Assembly (NCBI GenBank): GCA_947453465.1
Contig: CANGGL010000005.1
Span: forward strand, 1-53,679
DNA from: Microbacteriaceae bacterium
GTDB taxonomy: Bacteria > Actinomycetota > Actinomycetes > Actinomycetales > Microbacteriaceae
Length of the DNA stretch: 53,679 nucleotides
Direction of reading: 5' to 3'
In this document: positions 26,365 through 34,430 of the stretch, piece by piece
Layout: each line of letters opens with the position of its first letter
Position numbering within the stretch: position 1 is the first letter of the stretch
The notes under the pieces: generated by a model
Seen by the model: only the letters and a program-made list of their open reading frames with translations
What the model was told of the DNA's origin: nothing
The model's database searches: none
Translations under genes and position numbers: made by a program

Positions 26365-27411
26365 ATGCTGAAGATAAACCCGAACCAAACCCCAATCTGG
26401 CGCGATCTGAAGAGCCTTCAAATTGGTGCGGGTCAGAACAAGGTCATCTTCAATTCACTTAGCCCTGCGCAAGAGCGACTAATCGCGGCCCTCTATCGAG
26501 GCATAGCCGATAAGCAGCTTCCAAACATCCTCAATGATCTTGGCCTGCCAGACCGGGATGGGGAAAGGTTTGTGAATGCTCTCGGCCCACTACTGCTGGA
26601 AACCACCGCCCCAGCAGTTGCTCCACTAAGCGAAGACTTTATCGCCGGTGCATTTGCCGAAATTATTCGGGCGAGCCTCATTCGCTCTGCCGATGGGGCG
26701 ACCGTCCTGCTTGAGCGAGGTCTCCGAACCGTCCACATCGATGATTTGAGCGGCGCAGGGTTGATGCTCACTCTGGGCCTTGCCGCAGCCGGGGTTGGCC
26801 GGGTGGTGACTCATGACCAGTCAAAGGTTGAGACTCGCGATCTCGGGCCCAACGCATATCCCTCTCAACTACTCGGAAAACCAAAGATTGAGGCCGTTCG
26901 GGCGCTCTTGGCCAGCTCTCCAAACCCAATGAAGATGGTGGCCGGGCACAAGTTGACACCCCGAAACCTAGAATCGATTGACTGTGCCGCTCTGATTGCC
27001 CAGCAAGCCATTGAACCGAGGCGCTACGTTCAGTGGCTGAACCGCGATGTTCCACATTTGGCACTCACTTTCGATAGTGATCACGCTTCGGTGAGCCCAC
27101 TGATTGTTCCTGGGCGGGGCCCATGCTTGTTTTGCCTTGAACAGGCACGAATAGAAGCTGATCCGGCTTGGCCGGTTGTTTTGAGTCAGTTGGTCACCAA
27201 CACCAATCGCCTGGACGATGCGGCAAGCCGTTTGTTTTGTTCGGGTCTCGCGGTTCAAAAAATATTGACCTACCTGGATGACTGCGGGGGCTTTCAGCAA
27301 ACCAAGCAGGAGCTGGTTGGCTATCAACTCGACCATTCAACCGGCTCGGTAACCGAGTTCACCTGGGGTGAGCACTCGGCCTGTTCTTGCCGACTAGCCT
27401 CGGGCGAGTAA
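26365..27411 (+). CDS. ThiF/E1-like protein related to RiPP cyclodehydratase partners
   Basis: A 348-residue protein resembling the E1-like part of thiazole/oxazole cyclodehydratases. Residues about 20-85 look like a winged-helix leader-peptide-binding (RRE-like) domain. A degraded Rossmann loop (LSGAGLMLTLGLAAAGVG, about 132-149) follows, with HDQSKVETRDL where ThiF proteins have the adenylating DxDxVxxSNL. Next is a zinc-site pair, PCLFC (CxxC) and, at the C-terminus, SACSC (CxC). No precursor peptide, YcaO protein or dehydrogenase is nearby. It is conserved beside DUF2342 in actinobacteria (Rv3196 position, from memory). Its 3' end overlaps uvrD2 by 18 bp, tail to tail. Function unknown. 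Confidence 0.78.
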   Translation: MLKINPNQTPIWRDLKSLQIGAGQNKVIFNSLSPAQERLIAALYRGIADKQLPNILNDLGLPDRDGERFVNALGPLLLETTAPAVAPLSEDFIAGAFAEIIRASLIRSADGATVLLERGLRTVHIDDLSGAGLMLTLGLAAAGVGRVVTHDQSKVETRDLGPNAYPSQLLGKPKIEAVRALLASSPNPMKMVAGHKLTPRNLESIDCAALIAQQAIEPRRYVQWLNRDVPHLALTFDSDHASVSPLIVPGRGPCLFCLEQARIEADPAWPVVLSQLVTNTNRLDDAASRLFCSGLAVQKILTYLDDCGGFQQTKQELVGYQLDHSTGSVTEFTWGEHSACSCRLASGE

Positions 27412-29097
27412 GGCGTTGAAGAACCTGGATGGCTCCCGGTCGCGATGCGAGGTGGCGTCTCGTTTGGCCCAGGTGAGTGTGACTTCGCGCCTTGCCCGAG
27501 TGATGGCCACGTAGAGCAACCGACGCTCTTCGCGAATCTCAGCCTCGGTTTGGGCGTAGCTGATTGGTAAGTAGCCCTCGGTAAGACCGATTAGATGGAC
27601 GATTTCCCACTCGAGACCCTTGGCCGCATGAATAGTAGAAAGCGTGACGGCCGCTTTCACCGGCTCGTGTTGTGAGCGCTGACGTTCATCAAGTTCAGCG
27701 GCAAACTCGGCAAGGGTGGCTTCCGCTGGCAACTCATCGGTAATTGCCAAAAGCGAATTGAGCGATTCCCACTTCTCACGCAGAACGCCGGGTTCTGACG
27801 GTGGCTGGGTCTGCCAACCCAACGAGCGGCAAATCTCAGAGACCGCTTGAAAAAGCGGCTTATCGGTTGGCGAGATGGCCTCCGCTCGCAAGGCGCGAAT
27901 CGCCGCCTGAATTTCAACTCGATTGAAAAAGCGCTCTCCACCGCGAACCTGGTAATCCACCCCGGCTTGGGCTAGAGCGTTTTCCATCGCTTCGGATTGA
28001 CCATTCACGCGGTACAGGACAGCAACGTCACTGGCCTTTATCCCGAGGGCCAGCTTATTTTTGATCGCGGCAGCTACGGCTGAACACTCATCCTGGATTG
28101 TGGCAAAAGAAATTGTTCTCGGTGCGAGCCCGGCCTCACCCTGCGACTGGAGTGGCTCTACAAATCCGGTGTCCTCGGTCAACCGGTTCGCAAAATTTAC
28201 AATCTGCTGGGTTGATCGGTAGTTGCGCGTGAGCTGAATCACGGTGGCATCCGGGTAGGTGTTAGCAAAGTTTTGCAGGTAAGTGCTGCTTGCACCGGTG
28301 AATGAATAGATGGTCTGGTTCGGGTCGCCAACCACGCATAGGTCACTTCGTGAACCTAGCCAAACGTCAAGAAGCGCGTGCTGCAATGGCGAAATATCTT
28401 GGTACTCGTCCACGGTGAAGAACCGGTACTGCTGTTGAACATGAGCCAAGGCGCGTGGCTCGGCTCGCAACATACCGAGCGTCAACACCAAGACGTCTTC
28501 CCAGTCGACTCGCTGGGCTTTGATCTTGGCGTCCTCGTAAGCCGTCTGAAGTTCGACGTTTTTGCCGGGACTAAGCCCAGCAACCTTTGGGCGGGTTGGA
28601 GCAAGCTCGGCATACTCAGCCAGGCTCAGCATCGAGAACTTGCGCCATTCAATCTCCGATGCCAAATCTCTGACACCGCCGGTGTCGAGACGAATCTGTC
28701 GTTCCTCGGCAACCTTTGCGATCAGCCGAGCTTTTGACTCCAAAACCGTCGGAGCCGGAACGCCCGCAAATTGAGGCCAAAAGTACTCGAGCTGCGACAG
28801 GGCCGCGGCGTGGAACGTTTTCACGGTTACAGCACCCACGCCAAGTTGACGCAAACGGGCGCGCAGCTCACCCGCCGCGCGGTTGGTGTAGGTCAAGGCC
28901 AAGACTCGATTTGCCGAGTAATAACCCTTGGCGATGCCGTAGGCGATTCGATGGGTAACCGTTCTGGTCTTGCCGGTGCCGGCACCCGCCAAAATACAGG
29001 TCGGGCCGACTAGCGACTTAGCGGCGGCCTGCTGTTCTGGGTCTAAGTTTTCCAGTAGGAGCTCAGGATCCAATTGGCCCGCCATACCAGCGCTCAA
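27394..29097 (-). CDS. uvrD2: Superfamily I DNA helicase, UvrD2-like, short form
   Basis: A 567-residue 3'-5' helicase. Motifs: Q-motif LDPEQQAA (about 17-24), Walker A GAGTGKT (about 38-44), DEYQDISPLQ (motif II), GDPNQTIYSFTGA (III), QLTRNYRS (IV), VTLSTIHAAKGLEWE (V) and LLYVAITRAR (VI). It ends soon after motif VI. The HRDC domain and zinc/tetracysteine tail of mycobacterial UvrD2 are absent, and the next DNA belongs to the opposite-strand ThiF-like gene. The start overlaps the nudC end by 35 bp; an in-frame ATG 12 nt later is an alternative. Confidence 0.9.
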   Translation of the reverse strand: MSAGMAGQLDPELLLENLDPEQQAAAKSLVGPTCILAGAGTGKTRTVTHRIAYGIAKGYYSANRVLALTYTNRAAGELRARLRQLGVGAVTVKTFHAAALSQLEYFWPQFAGVPAPTVLESKARLIAKVAEERQIRLDTGGVRDLASEIEWRKFSMLSLAEYAELAPTRPKVAGLSPGKNVELQTAYEDAKIKAQRVDWEDVLVLTLGMLRAEPRALAHVQQQYRFFTVDEYQDISPLQHALLDVWLGSRSDLCVVGDPNQTIYSFTGASSTYLQNFANTYPDATVIQLTRNYRSTQQIVNFANRLTEDTGFVEPLQSQGEAGLAPRTISFATIQDECSAVAAAIKNKLALGIKASDVAVLYRVNGQSEAMENALAQAGVDYQVRGGERFFNRVEIQAAIRALRAEAISPTDKPLFQAVSEICRSLGWQTQPPSEPGVLREKWESLNSLLAITDELPAEATLAEFAAELDERQRSQHEPVKAAVTLSTIHAAKGLEWEIVHLIGLTEGYLPISYAQTEAEIREERRLLYVAITRARREVTLTWAKRDATSHRDREPSRFFNALLARG

Positions 29098-30028
29098 TTA
29101 GCGCACCCGCAATCGACAATTTGCCGGGCAAAAGTAAGTTTCCCGCTTCGGCCGCAATCTCTTCACGGCTAAACCAGCGCAACTTCTCGATCTCTTCGCC
29201 ATCTGGCACCAAGTCTTCGCCGACATGTTTTGGGTCCACGCGCGCGGTGAAGCCAACCATAAGTGAATATGGGAACGGCCAGGCCTGACTCCCCAGGTAC
29301 TCGGGCTCTATTACTCGCACACCCGACTCCTCGTGCACTTCTCGAATGACGGCAGCGGCCAGCGATTCACCTGGCTCCACAAAACCGGCGAGGATGGACC
29401 AACGATTCTCTTCCCAGATGCCCTGTGAGCCCAAAAGAATTCGATCCTGGTCGTCGATGACACTGACGATAATCGCAGGGTCTGTTCTCGGGAATATCTG
29501 CCGACCATCGCTGGCACACACACGGACCCAACCAGACTCTGTCACATTGGTTGCCTCTCCGCAGCGAGGACAATACAGGTGAGATTCGTGCCAGTTGGAC
29601 AAAGCCAAGGCTTCTGAGTACAAGCCAGAATCCAAAGCGCTCAAGCCCGCGCCGGTCCTCCGAAGACCATGCCACGCTTCGAGGTCGGGTTGGAGTTCGG
29701 CTGCCCCAGCCGCATCGATGACTGCGAGGAGAATCTTTGTCCCGTCGAGGACTTCGCCCTGGGCTTGTGTTGAGAAACCCAAGTAGGCGTCAAGTTCGAG
29801 AGACCCTGCCGCCCGAAGGCTAGCCAGTTGGCTGGGCTTGAGAAGCAGCAACTCGGGTCTTGGGTGATCGGCTTCCCCACTGAGCAAGGTTTTGCCATCC
29901 TGGAGAACAAGGACTCGAGTGGATTCATCAGACCAAAGTCGGGCAAGCAGCCCATCATCGGAACGCGAGACGTTGTCACGGTCAACTGCTGAACGAGCGA
30001 GGGGAAGGCTGAGCGGTTCGTGCATCAT
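29063..30028 (-). CDS. nudC: NAD+ (NADH) diphosphatase, Nudix family
   Basis: Cleaves NAD(H) to NMN(H) and AMP, and removes NAD caps from RNA in relatives. The 321-residue protein has the zinc-ribbon part YCPRCGE with a third Cys in VCASDG, where the fourth ligand position is not Cys as often in actinobacteria. The Nudix box is GFVEPGESLAAAVIREVHEE followed by SG. The NudC-specific SQAWPFPYSLM follows. AAGGAAG precedes the ATG closely. It is linked to uvrD2 by overlap, as in mycobacteria. Confidence 0.93.
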   Translation of the reverse strand: MMHEPLSLPLARSAVDRDNVSRSDDGLLARLWSDESTRVLVLQDGKTLLSGEADHPRPELLLLKPSQLASLRAAGSLELDAYLGFSTQAQGEVLDGTKILLAVIDAAGAAELQPDLEAWHGLRRTGAGLSALDSGLYSEALALSNWHESHLYCPRCGEATNVTESGWVRVCASDGRQIFPRTDPAIIVSVIDDQDRILLGSQGIWEENRWSILAGFVEPGESLAAAVIREVHEESGVRVIEPEYLGSQAWPFPYSLMVGFTARVDPKHVGEDLVPDGEEIEKLRWFSREEIAAEAGNLLLPGKLSIAGALIERWYGGPIGS

Positions 30029-30087
30029 TTCTTCCTTTGTCTTCGTTGAAATGCGTGGCGGTCCGAGATGAATGGGTAGTTTTTGTC

Positions 30088-30093
30088 TAACCT
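30088..30093 (+). promoter_or_regulatory. -10 box for leaderless APH-fold gene
   Basis: TAACCT, 7 nt (CAAATAC), then ATG at 30101. It supports that ATG over the in-frame TTG at 30083, which would swallow the hexamer. Confidence 0.55.
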
Positions 30094-30100
30094 CAAATAC

Positions 30101-31240
30101 ATGGCCAAATCTCCCTTGATTTTAGCTGCGCTAGCTAAGGATGCTGTTCGTCACATCGATTTCGTTCAGGTGAAAAGCTTGAACGCGGGCACCGACGGCG
30201 CTTTCGACACAGCTCTGTTGACCGCGACAACCGGTGAGCACTACGTGGTTCGCATCGCAAACACTCAATCAGCCGGCACCGAACAAGAAGTCGAACTTCA
30301 GGCCCTTCGGGCTCTTGGCTCAGAGGGTCGAGCCGCGCTCCCCTTCAAAATCACCAGTTTGATTGGCGAGACCAAGGATGACAAGGGCGCCCGCGCCCTG
30401 ATCTTCGACTTCGTATACGGCAGCCCGATCGACGTCTCATCGGTAAGCGGAGACAGCGAACTGGCCCGAAACATTGGCCTTGCGATTGCAGCAATTCACA
30501 ATCTGCCGCTAGCAGTAGTTGAGAACGCTCACCTGCCTGAATTTCAGCCGAATGACATTTTGAACGCGCGGATCGCTGAACTAGACCGATTTGCCGCCAC
30601 CGGCAAAGTTCCTTCGGCGCTGTTATCGCGCTGGGAGGCTGTCCTTGAAGATGTAAACCTTTTCAGGTTCCAACCAACCGTGGTTCACGGTGCGCTTAAC
30701 GGCGACACCGTTCTCGAAGAGGATGGTCGCTCCGTGGCCGGAGTATTGGCTTGGAGCAGCCTGAAAATAAGCGACCCGGCCGAAGATCTCGCTTGGATTT
30801 TAGGGTCTGAAAATGACCCGTTTGCTGACGCAGTGCTTGCTTCTTACGTGGCAAACCGCTCGGGCTCCGACAATGCCCTTCGGCAGCGCGCAGTGCTCTA
30901 CAGCGAGTATGAGCGTGCCCGCTGGCTAATGCACGGCGTCAACAAGGGCGACCAGTCAATCATTGATGATGCTGTTCAAATGCTGAACACCCTTGCAGAG
31001 GACGTGGAGTCAGGCGCAATTGGACGCCTCACCGCCGCACCAATCGCGGTTCCGATTTCACAGCCGATTGTTGAAGAGTCTTTCCAAAGTTTCGTAACCG
31101 TTGAATCTGATGAAGAATTTGAAATCATCGAAGTAAACGAAACTTTCGTGGCAGAGGAAGCGCCTGAGGAATTCGAGATTGTCGACGACAAGACTCGCCC
31201 AATTGAGCTTCCCGAAAAATCTGACAACGAACTTTTCTAG
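30101..31240 (+). CDS. Aminoglycoside/macrolide phosphotransferase-fold protein, probable pseudokinase
   Basis: 379 residues with the APH kinase fold: N-lobe VVRIA (about 49-53), then the catalytic-loop region VVHGALNGDTV (194-204). Active APH enzymes read HGDLHxxN there; here the catalytic Asp is Ala198 and the metal Asn is Thr203. The second metal Asp (usually IDW) is replaced in VLAW (215-218). SDPAEDLAWIL is retained. A very acidic tail (about 310-379, rich in Glu, Phe and Val) follows. Relatives are often labelled macrolide 2'-phosphotransferase, but the lost residues argue against kinase activity or resistance. It ends 16 bp from convergent adnB. Confidence 0.82.
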   Translation: MAKSPLILAALAKDAVRHIDFVQVKSLNAGTDGAFDTALLTATTGEHYVVRIANTQSAGTEQEVELQALRALGSEGRAALPFKITSLIGETKDDKGARALIFDFVYGSPIDVSSVSGDSELARNIGLAIAAIHNLPLAVVENAHLPEFQPNDILNARIAELDRFAATGKVPSALLSRWEAVLEDVNLFRFQPTVVHGALNGDTVLEEDGRSVAGVLAWSSLKISDPAEDLAWILGSENDPFADAVLASYVANRSGSDNALRQRAVLYSEYERARWLMHGVNKGDQSIIDDAVQMLNTLAEDVESGAIGRLTAAPIAVPISQPIVEESFQSFVTVESDEEFEIIEVNETFVAEEAPEEFEIVDDKTRPIELPEKSDNELF

Positions 31241-31256
31241 ATTTCCGCCAACGCTC

Positions 31257-34200
31257 CTATTCAGCGAGAGCTTTGCGCCATAGGTCCAGCAGCTCAGCCT
31301 CGCTGAGCAGAACCTGCGGCTGAACCTCTAGGTCGTCTGCGACAAAGTAGAAGCTGGCGTGAATCTGATCTACCGGCAGGCCGGTGAATCTTGAATATGC
31401 AAGTCGATAAAGCGCAAGTTGAAGAGCGCGCAGGGCGGCTTCCTCTTCTGACTTTGGCTTCTTGCCAGTTTTCCAGTCAACGATTTCGACACCACCCTCG
31501 GGCCGTGCAAACACTGCGTCCAGTTTGCAGATAAAGGTATTTCCATCAATCGTGACCTGAATCTCACGTTCGATTTCAAGCGGCTTCAAGGAAGCCCACC
31601 GAGAGTTCTCAAAGTTTGCCTGAAGGGCCCTTATAGACTCCCCCTCTAGACCCTCGTTGAAATTGTCATCCGAGTCGAGATTCTCAGCCAGGTGGACTAC
31701 TCCGAACCTAGCCTCGACCCAACTGTGAAAGATGGTTCCATTCCGGGTTTGCTTATAAGGTTTTTGAGGCATCGGCCGACGATAGCGCTCACGAAGTGCT
31801 GGCAGATCGGAGACGAAGTCTTTGAACCTGGAAGCCGGAATTCGAACGGGCAACTCAACCGAAAGCGTTGCATTAAGCGACTCGGTTCGCTCAGCGAGCA
31901 AGAGGTCGATTTCTACCTGAATACGATCACCGTAGGCAACAGAACTTTCGAGCTCAGCCTGGTGATCAAGAGCGTTGAAGGTTCGGTCGCGGGCTAACTC
32001 CACTTCGATGCGATGCTTCTCCCCAAGGGGGTCAAGGGGCCAGGTTTCGAATGCAGATTCAATTGTGAGTGGATTTACCTCGGCCTCGAGTTCGGGTAGT
32101 TCAACTACTGTTAGAGCCTCGCTGGTCAAAGCTTTTTTCAAGAACCTAGAGGCGTCTCGAGGCTTTTTGTTGCCAGGCTTCCAATAAGAACCGGTGAGAA
32201 GCAACTCGGACTTAGGGCGGGTAACGGCAACGTAGATCAAACGCAGCTCCTCGAGCAGCTGATGCTCCTTTGTCGCTGCCTTGAATGCCTCGTGCGCCTG
32301 CTTCGCCTCTGGTTGACTCTCAACACCGTGGAATCTCCAGACGGGCAATGAGTCGCGGTCGCCTCGAAGCGGGTAAGGCAATCTGCCAAGCCCCAACCAG
32401 CCGGTGCCGCCCTTGCCATCGCCAGGAAAATCGCCTTCAACCAGGTTTGCAACGCAAACGTTATCCCATTCGAGACCCTTGGCCGCATGAATAGTCAGCA
32501 CCTGCACGACACCCTTTTCTGGGTTGGCGCTTGGTATCTCAAAACGCTCACGCTGATCGGCAAATTCAAGCCACTCGAGAAAAGCTCCGAGATGCGGCCT
32601 GTTGTTGTTTCCGGCGTAGTTGCCGACCACTGCGGCAAACGCGTTCAAATGGGCCATCGGGTTCTTTCGACGCGGGTTTGCGGAAACCTCTATGTCGAGC
32701 CAAAGCTCCTGTTCAACAACCCGCACATATTCAACCAATGGCATGCTGGTGCGGCGTCTGAAGTTTCTGAGAGTTGACGCGGCATCTTTCAGACGCGGAA
32801 GACCTTGGTCGCTGAAGCCAATTTTTTCGGGATTTCTCTCATCTAACAGCAGATCGAGCGCGTCGACGATTGACACCGCGTCCTCTCGGGCTAGCCCCTC
32901 CTGCTGCCTCAATTTCAACTCTTCATCGAGGGGTTTTGCCAGCCGACTTGCATAGCGATGAAGCCGCTCAATGTCCTTCGCTCCGATTCGCCACCTTGGC
33001 CCGGTTAGTAAGCGGATCAGTTGTGAGCCAGCCTCCGGGTAGTGAATGACTCGCAAGGCGCAAATGAGGTCTACCACCTCGGGCATTTCTAGTAGCCCGC
33101 CTAGACCGACTACCTCGACCTCCAACCCCAGAGACTGCATTGCATCGACGAAAATTGGCATTTGACTGCGTTTTCTCATCAGTAGTGCACCACTGGCATC
33201 ACCCAGCATGCGCCCCTTGAACCAGGCAGCAACGGCCGCGGCTTCGCCGTGCATGTCCTGTTCAAATTTGACGGAGATTTGGCCACGCCCGGCACCTTCT
33301 CGCGGCTGTAGCGTGACTACCTTGAGTTCGCCGGTCAGAAGATTAGCGAGTTCCAAAACGCTTGCCGGGTTTCGCCACGACGTTGAAAGCGTGAAATTGC
33401 CACCGTTTTCACCGGACTCAAAGTCCGCGTGAAATTGACTCAAGTTCGAAGCACTAGCGCCGCGCCATCCATAAATGGACTGATTAGGGTCACCAACGGC
33501 AAACACCGAACTGGCCGCAAACAGGTTCTTCAGCAATCGAGTCTGCAAGAATGACGTGTCTTGGTATTCGTCAAGGAGTACTTGGGTGAACCCCTCGCGC
33601 TCTCGAACACGCACCGCCGGAACTTCACGAACCGCCCTCTCCGCCAACGCAACTTGATCGCTGTAGTCAACATAACCCTGGCGATGCTTTTCCTGAATGT
33701 AAGCTTCCGCCAATTTGGCTATCACCGGAGTCGAGGTCACCGGCTTCAACATCTCAACCATGTAGGCAAACTGGGTTCGGTCGGTGGATCCCGCCTTCTT
33801 CGGAAGGTCACCCAGCTCTCCCAGCACTCCGTCGATGACTCCTTCGATCTCGCTGGCCGAAACTATATTGTCGTTCATCTCCTGAGCCAGAGCCAGAACC
33901 GCCTCGATTAGCGGATTCAGATTGACTTCTAAGTCGGTAAGTCTGCCGTCGACTTCGGCACCACGCCTAACCACTACCTCGCGGGCCAACTGAAAGGCTG
34001 CTGCCTCAGTCAACAGGGCCGCTTCGGGCTCGAAACCGATTGGCAAGGCAAAGTCTCTAAAAAGTCCATTTGCGTATGCGTTGTAGGTCGAAATGTTTGG
34101 TGGCGAGAAGTCATACTGGAGATCTTCGGGCCAAAGGCTGCTGTCGCGAAGTTTCAAAAGGCTTTCATAGATTCGCTTCGAAAGCTCGGCTGCCGCCTTG

Positions 34201-34430
34201 CGCGTAAACGTCAGGCCGAGGATCTGCTCGGGCTTGGCAAAACCATTTGCCACCAGCCAAAGAACCCGCACTGCCATCAACTCGGTCTTGCCACTACCAG
34301 CGCCGGCAACGATGAGTGAAGGCGAATCGATTGAGGCATCCTGGACGGCAGCCTCTTGCTCGGGCGTCAGCTTGAAAGGCTTGATGACCGAGTAAACCTG
34401 ATTAGCGGAGTACTTAAAACTAACCCCCAT
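31257..34430 (-). CDS. adnB: AdnB-like helicase-nuclease subunit
   Basis: Lead-motor subunit of the actinobacterial AdnAB double-strand-break resection complex, the counterpart of AddAB/RecBCD. 1057 residues: Q-motif LTPEQEAAV (21-29), Walker A GAGSGKT (43-49), motif II LLDEYQDTS, motif III GDPNQSIYGWRGAS, LTIHAAKGLEWD (V), LRLIYVAVTRP (VI). A C-terminal PD-(D/E)xK nuclease contains FICKLDAVFA and VEIVDWKTGKKP (the catalytic Asp and Lys), then QLALYRLAY. All helicase motifs look intact. Its ATG overlaps the end of adnA by 11 bp. Confidence 0.93.
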   Translation of the reverse strand: MGVSFKYSANQVYSVIKPFKLTPEQEAAVQDASIDSPSLIVAGAGSGKTELMAVRVLWLVANGFAKPEQILGLTFTRKAAAELSKRIYESLLKLRDSSLWPEDLQYDFSPPNISTYNAYANGLFRDFALPIGFEPEAALLTEAAAFQLAREVVVRRGAEVDGRLTDLEVNLNPLIEAVLALAQEMNDNIVSASEIEGVIDGVLGELGDLPKKAGSTDRTQFAYMVEMLKPVTSTPVIAKLAEAYIQEKHRQGYVDYSDQVALAERAVREVPAVRVREREGFTQVLLDEYQDTSFLQTRLLKNLFAASSVFAVGDPNQSIYGWRGASASNLSQFHADFESGENGGNFTLSTSWRNPASVLELANLLTGELKVVTLQPREGAGRGQISVKFEQDMHGEAAAVAAWFKGRMLGDASGALLMRKRSQMPIFVDAMQSLGLEVEVVGLGGLLEMPEVVDLICALRVIHYPEAGSQLIRLLTGPRWRIGAKDIERLHRYASRLAKPLDEELKLRQQEGLAREDAVSIVDALDLLLDERNPEKIGFSDQGLPRLKDAASTLRNFRRRTSMPLVEYVRVVEQELWLDIEVSANPRRKNPMAHLNAFAAVVGNYAGNNNRPHLGAFLEWLEFADQRERFEIPSANPEKGVVQVLTIHAAKGLEWDNVCVANLVEGDFPGDGKGGTGWLGLGRLPYPLRGDRDSLPVWRFHGVESQPEAKQAHEAFKAATKEHQLLEELRLIYVAVTRPKSELLLTGSYWKPGNKKPRDASRFLKKALTSEALTVVELPELEAEVNPLTIESAFETWPLDPLGEKHRIEVELARDRTFNALDHQAELESSVAYGDRIQVEIDLLLAERTESLNATLSVELPVRIPASRFKDFVSDLPALRERYRRPMPQKPYKQTRNGTIFHSWVEARFGVVHLAENLDSDDNFNEGLEGESIRALQANFENSRWASLKPLEIEREIQVTIDGNTFICKLDAVFARPEGGVEIVDWKTGKKPKSEEEAALRALQLALYRLAYSRFTGLPVDQIHASFYFVADDLEVQPQVLLSEAELLDLWRKALAE

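Noticed and set aside
30083-30100. Upstream TTG start for the APH-fold gene
   Set aside because: It would include the -10 hexamer in the coding region and has no Shine-Dalgarno.
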